Positions 22,977 through 28,797 of a DNA stretch of 28,797 nucleotides are shown in pieces. The stretch covers positions 1 to 28,797 of the forward strand of contig DAOKYT010000034.1 of assembly GCA_035326025.1 (NCBI GenBank), in the 5' to 3' direction. This stretch comes from Amarobacter sp035326025 (GTDB taxonomy: Bacteria; Chloroflexota; Dehalococcoidia; Tepidiformales; Tepidiformaceae). Positions within the stretch are counted from its first letter, which is position 1. Every line of letters starts with the position of its first letter. The translations under genes were made by a program, and so were the position numbers. The notes beneath the pieces are model-generated. The model was not told the DNA's origin. It did not search any database and saw only the letters and a list, made by a program, of their open reading frames with translations.

Positions 22977-23574
22977 GGATGTCGATCTCGGCCGTGGCAC
23001 GAAGCTCCTGGACCTTCCCGGCAAGCACTTCGTCCCGGCGCTGCGGCTCAACACCGGCAAGCAGCGCTTCGCGTGCAGCGCCGACTGTGAGGGACTTCCG
23101 GGTGGCCTCGATGGTCAGTGGATGGGACCAGTACGTCTCCTCGTCCATGGTGATGCCCTGTTCCCTCGCCAGCTCAATCGCGGCCTCCACAAGGGCAGGT
23201 GAAGCGGTTTCGCGGGTCTGGGCAATGGCCTTCTCGACCGCGTCATCGGTCGCTTCAAGGCCGAGGCGGACACCCTCCTGGTGGAGGAGCTCGTGCTCGA
23301 TGAGCGCGTCGAGCACCTTCTCGCGGCTTTCGCCGGAGGTGGCAATCGTTCCCTCAAGACGGTACTTCGAAATCGGCGCCCCGTTGACCAGTGCCACCGC
23401 GTCCGTGGCATCCGCTGCACCTGCAATCGGATCGAGGATCTGCTTGATGTCGTCCGCGGCGGCGTCATCCTCGCCCCGGTTGAGGACCGCAAGGGAGCCG
23501 GCGACGAGCGGGACCCCGACGGCGATGGTGGCCGCGAGGGTCAACACTGTCCTGCGAGTCAACGCTGACCGCAT
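22966..23574 (-). CDS. exported SurA N-terminal-like protein without a PPIase domain
   Basis: This 202-aa protein starts with an arginine-containing signal or anchor (ALTRRTVLTLAATIAVGVPL); TRRTVL could even be a Tat-type motif. After an acidic linker, residues about 60-190 match the helical N-terminal domain of SurA/PrsA chaperones: ALVNGAPISKYRLEG, then KVLDALIEHELLHQEGVRLG. No parvulin PPIase domain follows, so it is either a chaperone-only form or a truncated relative. The start at 23574 has GGGAG upstream; the open frame to 23769 has no support. It overlaps the FN3-like lipoprotein gene, suggesting a joint envelope role. Confidence 0.7.
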   Translation of the reverse strand: MRSALTRRTVLTLAATIAVGVPLVAGSLAVLNRGEDDAAADDIKQILDPIAGAADATDAVALVNGAPISKYRLEGTIATSGESREKVLDALIEHELLHQEGVRLGLEATDDAVEKAIAQTRETASPALVEAAIELAREQGITMDEETYWSHPLTIEATRKSLTVGAAREALLAGVEPQRRDEVLAGKVQELRATAEIDIRAP

Positions 23575-23689
23575 GCTCTCCCGCCCTCCCGCAGTCTCCC
23601 GGCCCGGGGCGGGCCAAGGGAGTCCGGGGTCATATTCGACACCGCGGGCCCGGCATGTCAACCATTCATGGCCAGCTTTACGGCGTGAA

Positions 23690-24958
23690 TCAGGAGCCGC
23701 CGTGGCGCATGCGGGCGTCGGGGGTGACCAGGCGAGCCGGGCTGCCGGGGACGCCGCGCAGGCCGGCATCGCGCAGGGCCTGGACGATCTCGTTGAAGTG
23801 CTGGAGGCCGTTGACCTCGATCAGGAGTTCGAGGACGGCCACGCCGACTGGCATGCCGGGGGCTTCGCGGTTGTGGTCGACTTCCAGGATGTTCCCGCCC
23901 GCGCCCGCGATCACGCCGGAGACGAGTGCGAGCTGGCCGGGGGTGTCGCTCACCTCGATCGCGAGGTGCTGGTAGCGGCCCGCGTCGACCAGGCCACGCC
24001 GGACGATCGAGCCGAGCAGGTTGATGTCGATGTTGCCGCCGGAGAGGATCGCGACGGCTTCGCCGCGCGGGCGGTAGAGGCCGGACTGGACCGCCGCGAC
24101 GGCCAGCGCGCCCGCGCCTTCGACCACCAGCTTCGCGCGCTCGATGAGGAGGACGATGGCGTGGGCGATGGCGTCGTCGGGGACGGCGATGACTTCGTCG
24201 ACGTGGCGCTGGATGAGCGCGAAGGTGCGCTCGGAGGGGCCGGCAACGGCGACACCGTCGGCGATGGTGCGGGCCGGGGATGTCGTCACAACCCGGCCGG
24301 CTTCGAAGGAGCGGCGGATGCCATCCATGGCGGCGGACTGGACGCCGACGACGCGGATGCCCGGCCGGACCGACTTCAGGGCCACGGCGACACCCGCGAG
24401 GAGACCGCCGCCACCGGCGGGGACGAGGACCTCTTCGATGCCGGGCACCTGTTCGAGCAGTTCGAGGCCGACGGTGCCCTGCCCGGCGATGACGGCATCG
24501 TCGTCGAAGGGCGGGACGAAGATGCAGCCTTCGCTGGCGGCGATGGCCTGTGCCTCGGCGCGGGCATCATCGAGCGAGGCGCCGTGGATGACGACGCGGG
24601 CGCCGAGCGCGCGGGTGGCGTTGACCTTCGCGAGCGGGGCCGATTCGGGCATGACGACGGTCACGGGGATGCCGCGGGCCGCGCCGGCGAGGGCGACGCC
24701 CTGGGCGTGGTTGCCCGCGCTCATGGCGATGAGGCCGCGGGCGGCGATGGAGTCATCGAGCTGGCGGACGAAGTTGAGCGCGCCGCGCACCTTGAAGGAG
24801 CCGGTGAGCTGGAGGTTTTCGCACTTCAGCAGGAGGGGCACATCGAGCCCGGGAGCAGGGACGGTGAAGGGCCAGACGGGGGTGAGGCGGATGTGGGGCG
24901 CGAGGGCGCGACCGGCAAGCTGAATGTGGGAGAGCGCGGTGTTGCCGGGCAAAGACAT
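23690..24958 (-). CDS. ilvA: threonine ammonia-lyase, medium form with ACT domain
   Basis: This 422-aa PLP enzyme of fold type II deaminates L-threonine to 2-oxobutanoate, the entry to isoleucine synthesis. The PLP lysine is Lys56 in TGSFKVRGA, with SAGNHAQGVA and the phosphate-binding AGGGGLLAG loop; LSGGNID closes the catalytic domain. A C-terminal ACT domain (about residues 335-405, IEVSDTPGQLALVSGVIAGAGG) could bind isoleucine or valine. A serine-deaminating relative is possible but the length and ACT domain fit the medium-form enzyme. It is divergent from the EAL-CBS-GGDEF gene across a 117-base region and is followed by the envelope protein pair. Confidence 0.88.
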   Translation of the reverse strand: MSLPGNTALSHIQLAGRALAPHIRLTPVWPFTVPAPGLDVPLLLKCENLQLTGSFKVRGALNFVRQLDDSIAARGLIAMSAGNHAQGVALAGAARGIPVTVVMPESAPLAKVNATRALGARVVIHGASLDDARAEAQAIAASEGCIFVPPFDDDAVIAGQGTVGLELLEQVPGIEEVLVPAGGGGLLAGVAVALKSVRPGIRVVGVQSAAMDGIRRSFEAGRVVTTSPARTIADGVAVAGPSERTFALIQRHVDEVIAVPDDAIAHAIVLLIERAKLVVEGAGALAVAAVQSGLYRPRGEAVAILSGGNIDINLLGSIVRRGLVDAGRYQHLAIEVSDTPGQLALVSGVIAGAGGNILEVDHNREAPGMPVGVAVLELLIEVNGLQHFNEIVQALRDAGLRGVPGSPARLVTPDARMRHGGS

Positions 24959-24986
24959 GACTACAGCTCCCGGGAGGGTACGCCCG

Positions 24987-25003
24987 GTTACAGTTTATTT
25001 AAC
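24987..25003. promoter_or_regulatory. AT-rich patch in the ilvA / EAL-GGDEF divergent region
   Basis: The 117-base divergent region holds a short AT-rich stretch unlike its surroundings. On the minus strand TAAACT (24992-24997) could be a -10 for ilvA; on the plus strand TACAGT (24989-24994) could serve the EAL gene. No convincing -35 pairs were found. Confidence 0.25.
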
Positions 25004-25075
25004 GGACGTTGAACGCTCGACAAAGGGTGTTCACTGGCGGCCCGGCGCTCCCGATGAGTTGGGTGGAGGTGGAAG

Positions 25076-26866
25076 GTGAACGCGAACTCCCAGGCGTCGG
25101 CGGTGTCCCTGGCAACGCTAGCGAACAAGGCCCAGCTGCGGCGGGATATCGAAGCTGCGCTGGACCAACGAATGTTCCGCTCCGAGTGCCAGGTGATCGT
25201 CTCCCTGACATCGGGGCTGGAACTCGGGTACGAGGCATTGACGAGGCCGGCGGGGAGGGCGCCGCTGGACGTGCCGGACCGGTTCCTCGCGGCAGCGGGA
25301 GAAGTCGGGCTGCTCACCGAAACGGACCGGGCGTGGCGACTGGCGTCGCTGGAGCGGCTGGGGCCGCAAATCCCCGCGGAGAAGCTGCTGTTCCTGAACG
25401 TGACGCCGGCGTCGCTCCAGGCCGGACGGATGACGGCGCTAAACCTGGAGCGGGCCGCCCGGGAGCACGGCCTCGCCCCCGAGCAGGTCGTCCTCGAGGT
25501 GACCGAGGGGGAGAGCATCGATGACTTCGGGCGGATGCGGGGAGTGCTGGGAGGGTTCCGGGGACGGGGTTTCCTGCTGGCGATTGACGACGCCGGGGCG
25601 GGGCCATCGAGCCTGCAATCGATCGTGGAGTTGCGGCCGGACTTCATCAAGCTCGACCGGTGGCTCGCGCGGGATATCGCGTTCGACCGGAGCCGGCGGT
25701 CGATGGTGGAGGCGCTGGTACAGTTCGCCGGACGAGTGCATGCGCGGGTCATCGCGGAGGGAATCGAGACGGGCGAGCAGATGGAGGCGTTCATCGGGCT
25801 GGGCGTGCCGTTCGGGCAGGGGTACTACCTGGGGCTACCCGGTCCGCGGCCGGTGGGCCCGGACCGGGCAATCCAGGCACAGATCAGGAAAGTGGCGGGG
25901 AGCCGCCGCCGGGATGCGCCCGGTCCTGGCCGCGCACAGGTGGCGGACCTGGTGGAGGTGACGCCGACGGTGCCGGCCGAGGCTCCGGGCACGGCAGTGT
26001 ACGAGCTCTTCCAGGCGAACCGGCACCTCGATGTGCTGGTTGTGCTGCGCCCGGACGGTGTCGCGGGGATCATCACCAGGGGACGCCTCTTCGAACGGAT
26101 GTCGGGACAGTTTGGCCTTTCGCTGAACGGCCGGCGAAGCGCGGAGCAGCTCTGCACGCCGGCGATCACTGTCCAGACGACGACAGTGGTGCAGGAGGCG
26201 GCGCGGATGGCCCTCGACAGGCCGGCCGCCACCCTCCAGGACCCGATTGTTGTGCTCGAAGGCAAAAACTATGCAGGCATCGTGAGCACGACCGGGCTGC
26301 TGGAGCAGTTGTTGGCGGAGGAAGTAGCGGAAGCGCGGCTGGTGAGCCCGCTGACTGGCCTGCCCGGCAACCGCCTCATCCGGCGCAAAGTCGAAACGCT
26401 GCGCGCGAGCGGAGAACCATATGTGCTGGTGTACGCGGACATCGACGACTTCAAATCGTTCAACGACCGGTTCGGGTTCGGGCACGGGGATGAAGCGATC
26501 GCCGGCCTGGCGGCCGTGCTGGTCGAGGCGGCGGAGGGATGCCAACGCGAGTCATTCGTGGGCCATGTGGGTGGCGATGACTTCGTGGCGATCATCCACG
26601 CCGATGACTTTGGGACGTTCCAGGACGCCCTGGCCGAGGGATTGAGGCGGCGCTGGTTCGATGGGGGAGGGCGGCTGGCCGTGGACCGGGTGACGGTCTC
26701 GGTTGGCGGCCTTCCGCTTGGCGGGCCAGAAGGCCCCGCCTACGAAGAACTCGGAGCACTGGTCGCGACGGCGAAACGCAACCTGAAGGCGCGCGGGGGC
26801 GACTGCATTGCGCTCTTCGACGGATTGACCACGGGCGGACCGGAGTTCCCGAGGCTGGTCGCCTGA
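25076..26866 (+). CDS. EAL-CBS-GGDEF cyclic-di-GMP signalling protein
   Basis: This 596-aa cytoplasmic protein has three modules. Residues about 25-270 are an EAL phosphodiesterase domain with the key residues Glu53 (GYEALTR), Asn108, Glu141, Asp171-Asp172, Lys192, Glu228 (IAEGIET) and Gln248 all present, so it should be able to degrade c-di-GMP. Residues about 285-415 look like a pair of CBS domains that may sense a nucleotide. Residues about 424-590 are a GGDEF domain with ADIDDFKSFNDRFGFGHGDE, but the signature reads GGDDF (499-503) and no RxxD inhibitory site precedes it. Diguanylate cyclase activity is therefore doubtful. The start is GTG 25076, supported by GGAGG at 25065-25069. It converges on the zinc-finger gene. 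Confidence 0.88.
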   Translation: MNANSQASAVSLATLANKAQLRRDIEAALDQRMFRSECQVIVSLTSGLELGYEALTRPAGRAPLDVPDRFLAAAGEVGLLTETDRAWRLASLERLGPQIPAEKLLFLNVTPASLQAGRMTALNLERAAREHGLAPEQVVLEVTEGESIDDFGRMRGVLGGFRGRGFLLAIDDAGAGPSSLQSIVELRPDFIKLDRWLARDIAFDRSRRSMVEALVQFAGRVHARVIAEGIETGEQMEAFIGLGVPFGQGYYLGLPGPRPVGPDRAIQAQIRKVAGSRRRDAPGPGRAQVADLVEVTPTVPAEAPGTAVYELFQANRHLDVLVVLRPDGVAGIITRGRLFERMSGQFGLSLNGRRSAEQLCTPAITVQTTTVVQEAARMALDRPAATLQDPIVVLEGKNYAGIVSTTGLLEQLLAEEVAEARLVSPLTGLPGNRLIRRKVETLRASGEPYVLVYADIDDFKSFNDRFGFGHGDEAIAGLAAVLVEAAEGCQRESFVGHVGGDDFVAIIHADDFGTFQDALAEGLRRRWFDGGGRLAVDRVTVSVGGLPLGGPEGPAYEELGALVATAKRNLKARGGDCIALFDGLTTGGPEFPRLVA

Positions 26867-26884
26867 GGACGGGCGGGATGGCGG

Positions 26885-27295
26885 TCAGCGGGCGCGCCAG
26901 ATCTTGCGGCGCTCCCAGCAGTGCGCGCAGACGCTCACCAGGCGTTCGACCTGGACGCGGCCTTCCTGGAACGGGTAGTGCCGCTCGTGGAGATGCCTGC
27001 CACAAAAGAGGCCCAGGCAGAGCGAGCACTCGAAGCCGGGATGGGGACCGCAGCCTTCGATGCCGCAGAGCCCGGCCCGGTTGCGCTGGATGACGCGCGC
27101 CTTGTAGGCGAGGTGTGCCTCGAGATCGACACGCTTGGCGTGGCACTGCTTCCGGCTGCAGACAGCCTCGTGGTCGGCGATGTAGTCGGTGTGGACCGAG
27201 CAGAAGGCACCGCCGCAGTACTGGCAGACGTGCTCAGCCGGGTTGTGGCACCTCGAAAACCGCCCGCCGACCTGGCAAGTCCGCCCCGGTGTCAC
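26885..27295 (-). CDS. protein with two AN1/B-box-like zinc fingers
   Basis: I do not recognise this as a named bacterial family. The 136-aa product has two similar cysteine-histidine clusters. The first (residues 16-51) has C24xxC27x4C32xxH35, then H42, C46 and C51; the second (77-126) has C90xxC93x4C98xxH101, then H106 and a CAHC pair (123-126). The shared CxxCx4CxxH core is the kind seen in AN1-type and B-box zinc fingers, mostly known from eukaryotes. Each half could bind one or two zinc ions. No signal peptide is seen. The start is GTG 27295 with no strong ribosome binding site. It lies 57 bases downstream of the beta-propeller gene, so it may be cotranscribed with it. Confidence 0.65.
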   Translation of the reverse strand: MTPGRTCQVGGRFSRCHNPAEHVCQYCGGAFCSVHTDYIADHEAVCSRKQCHAKRVDLEAHLAYKARVIQRNRAGLCGIEGCGPHPGFECSLCLGLFCGRHLHERHYPFQEGRVQVERLVSVCAHCWERRKIWRAR

Positions 27296-27352
27296 TGGAT
27301 ACCCCGGGCGCGCCGTCGCATCGGGGGATAGTCGCGCTCCGGGGGTCCTTGG

Positions 27353-28321
27353 TCAACGGGAAGGCAGCCAGAGACAGGCGCCGGGGCCGTCCCCGGCCAG
27401 GATGGCCCCCGCGCCGCGCCACGAGCCGGTCGCGAAGATTCGCACAACTCCCTCCGCGTTCGAGGCGATTCCCACGTGTCCGCCGTCGGGGGAGAGACAG
27501 ATGCCATCGGGCCGCGCGGGCACTTCGAGTTGCTCTTCGATGCGGAGCCCGGCGACATCCACAACCAGGAGCCGGGGCGTGCCCTGGGTGGCGACAAGGG
27601 CCCGCTGGTCGTCAAGCCCAACGACACGCACGGGGCCGGCGCCAACATCAATCGACCCCAGCAGTCCAAGGTCCTTCGCATCGAAGACCGAGAGCGTCCC
27701 GGAGAGGTAGTCCGCGGTGACCACCCGGTCACCGGCGAGGGCCAGGCCCTCCGGCAGGCCACCGGTCACGGCGCTGGCGGGTTCCGTTCCCAGGCGGCGG
27801 ACGGTGTTGTCGCGCGACCCCGTCACGAAGGCGCCGTGGGACGATGTAGCAACCACATGGGGCGTGTCGCCAGTGGGTTCGCGATGGACTTCGGTGAAGG
27901 TTGCCGGGTCGATCGTGACGACCGCGTTGGCCTTATCGAGCGTGACCAGGAGGGAGCCCGCGCGCTCGGCGATACCGTGTGGTTCGCCGGGGAGAGGAAG
28001 GAGGCGGAGGATGCCGGGCCCGGCGGGGTCGACTTCTGCGATGAGGTCCGCCCGGCCAAGGGTGACGTAGAGGCGGCCGTTGAACTCGATCAGTTCGTGG
28101 GGCGGGCCCGGGAGGGCAAGGGTATCCGCGCGAGCGGTGGCGAGGTTGTGGAACGTGAGGGTTTCGGAGCGGAGGTTCGCCACCACGACCGTGCCGCCGG
28201 TGGGAAGGGGGAGTTCCCGCTCGCGCTGGGCTGGCCGGGAAAAGACAAGAATCGCCATGAGCATGATGGGCAGGACGGCCACAGCAGCGAGGCGATTCAT
28301 GGTTGCGAGGCTCAGACCCAT
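27353..28321 (-). CDS. exported YncE-like beta-propeller protein
   Basis: This 322-aa protein has an N-terminal signal or anchor (residues about 8-28) followed by repeats of 40-45 residues with strands such as TVVVANLRSETLTFHN, RLYVTLGRADLIAEVD, SLLVTLDKANAVVTID and RVVTADYLSGTLSVFD. These are typical of a seven-bladed YVTN/YncE-type propeller outside the membrane. Related proteins bind DNA, polymers or partner proteins; no catalytic site is apparent. The first ATG (28321) has GGAGG four bases upstream; the ATG at 28300 is an in-frame alternative. The terminator of flgE lies just before it, so it has its own promoter or depends on read-through. Confidence 0.75.
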   Translation of the reverse strand: MGLSLATMNRLAAVAVLPIMLMAILVFSRPAQRERELPLPTGGTVVVANLRSETLTFHNLATARADTLALPGPPHELIEFNGRLYVTLGRADLIAEVDPAGPGILRLLPLPGEPHGIAERAGSLLVTLDKANAVVTIDPATFTEVHREPTGDTPHVVATSSHGAFVTGSRDNTVRRLGTEPASAVTGGLPEGLALAGDRVVTADYLSGTLSVFDAKDLGLLGSIDVGAGPVRVVGLDDQRALVATQGTPRLLVVDVAGLRIEEQLEVPARPDGICLSPDGGHVGIASNAEGVVRIFATGSWRGAGAILAGDGPGACLWLPSR

Positions 28322-28338
28322 GGGGCCTCCGGGCTGGT

Positions 28339-28370
28339 GGTTGGGGGGCCGCGAGCAAAGCCCCCCAACC
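28339..28370 (-). terminator. strong hairpin terminator after flgE
   Basis: GGTTGGGGGGC (28339-28349) and GCCCCCCAACC (28360-28370) form a perfect 11-bp stem with a 10-base loop, ten bases after the flgE stop on the minus strand. The downstream side lacks a T-run, which is common for terminators in GC-rich genomes. It separates flgE from the beta-propeller gene. Confidence 0.65.
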
Positions 28371-28380
28371 GGTCGAGTGA

Positions 28381-28797
28381 CTAGCGGATGATGTTCACCA
28401 GGTCCTGCAGCATCTGGTCGCCGGCGGTGATAACGCGGGACGACGACTGGAAGCCGCGCTGGGCGAGGATGACGTTGGTGAACTGCTGGGCGAGGTCGAC
28501 GTTCGAGGACTCGAGGGTGCCGGTGCTGACGGAGCCGCGGCCGTTGGTGTTGGGCAGGCCGACGATGGCTTCGCCGGAGTTGGAGCTCGGGGCCCAGAGG
28601 TTCTGGCCCTGGCGGAGGAGGCCGCCGGGGTTCACGAAAGTGGCGAGGGCGAGCTGGCCGATGATGCGGTTGGCGCCGTTGGAGTAGATGCCGGTTACTT
28701 CGCCGGTGGAGCCGACAGCGAAGCTGACCAGGGCGCCGGCGGCCGAGCCGGTCTGGCTCTGGATGTTCACCTGGCTGGCGCCGGCGAACTGGGAGAA
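28381..28797 (-). CDS. flgE: flagellar hook protein FlgE, C-terminal fragment
   Basis: Only the last 138 codons are in the window; the frame is open to its right edge, so the start lies beyond 28797. The fragment begins within FSQFAGASQVNIQSQTG, a classic FlgE segment, continues through GSTGEVTGIYSNG, and ends with VDLAQQFTNVILAQRGFQSS and the C-terminal helix RVITAGDQMLQDLVNIIR. The C-terminal D0 helix is shared by all flagellar rod and hook proteins, but the preceding pattern favours FlgE over FlgG or FlgF. The protein polymerises into the hook joining filament and rod. Neighbouring flagellar genes would be expected to the right of the window. The hairpin that follows marks the likely end of its transcript. 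Confidence 0.85.
   Translation of the reverse strand, partial: FSQFAGASQVNIQSQTGSAAGALVSFAVGSTGEVTGIYSNGANRIIGQLALATFVNPGGLLRQGQNLWAPSSNSGEAIVGLPNTNGRGSVSTGTLESSNVDLAQQFTNVILAQRGFQSSSRVITAGDQMLQDLVNIIR

Noticed and set aside
22979..25012. 677-codon plus-strand frame opposite ilvA and the envelope genes
   Set aside because: Asp/Gly/Ala-rich shadow of ilvA with no recognisable domain; ilvA on the minus strand has all PLP-enzyme motifs.

Overview
The window is a high-GC, gene-dense stretch of bacterial chromosome. Genes are short-spaced, often overlap by 4-11 bases, and many start at GTG. The mix of genes (PAC2-family protein, F420-type luciferase-like oxidoreductase, DinB-family metalloprotein, TusA/DsrE sulfur carriers, AddAB nuclease, PNPOx-like split-barrel protein, flagellar hook protein, c-di-GMP enzymes) would fit a Chloroflexota lineage of the Dehalococcoidia/Tepidiforma type. 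That placement is an inference from gene content, not from a marker-gene tree. No rRNA, tRNA, CRISPR array, insertion sequence or phage region was seen.

Layout, left to right. (1) 1-498: the C-terminal end of an SMC/RecF-like ATPase. (2) 506-3226: a zinc-type metal uptake operon znuA-znuC-znuB with a good promoter, a palindrome over the -10 element, an apparent AUA start for znuC and a terminator-like hairpin. (3) 3358-4353: an APH-fold phosphotransferase. (4) 4462-10966: an overlapping addB-addA pair for double-strand-break end processing. (5) 11091-12434, minus strand: a small sulfur-carrier cluster (TusA-like, small exported protein, DsrE-like), possibly preceded by a frameshifted exported ORF. 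(6) 12533-14158: a tandem HD-GYP protein with a LuxR-type HTH. (7) 14421-15421: rnhB and a YraN-family nuclease. (8) 15423-17306, minus: DNA polymerase IV and a MerR-like regulator, divergent from a PAC2 gene (17383-18252). (9) 18270-20801, minus: a DinB-family metalloprotein, a ketopantoate-reductase-like enzyme and an F420/FMN-type LLM oxidoreductase, divergent from an SDR and a small membrane protein (20978-21914). (10) 21944-24958, minus: a split-barrel flavoprotein, an FN3-like lipoprotein, a SurA-N-like exported protein and threonine ammonia-lyase. (11) 25076-26866: an EAL-CBS-GGDEF protein. (12) 26885-28797, minus: a duplicated zinc-finger protein, an exported beta-propeller protein and the C-terminal part of flagellar hook protein FlgE.

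Functional themes are DNA repair and replication quality (SMC-like ATPase, AddAB, RNase HII, YraN, Pol IV), metal and sulfur handling, and cyclic-di-GMP signalling with motility. The window looks mostly like ordinary core and semi-core chromosome. The points most worth a second look are the non-AUG znuC start, several genes that seem to be transcribed as leaderless mRNAs from -10 elements lying 6-8 bases before the start codon, the TusA/DsrE cluster with an uncharacterised exported partner, and several enzymes that lack an otherwise conserved motif residue (APH-like kinase, RNase HII, GGDEF).
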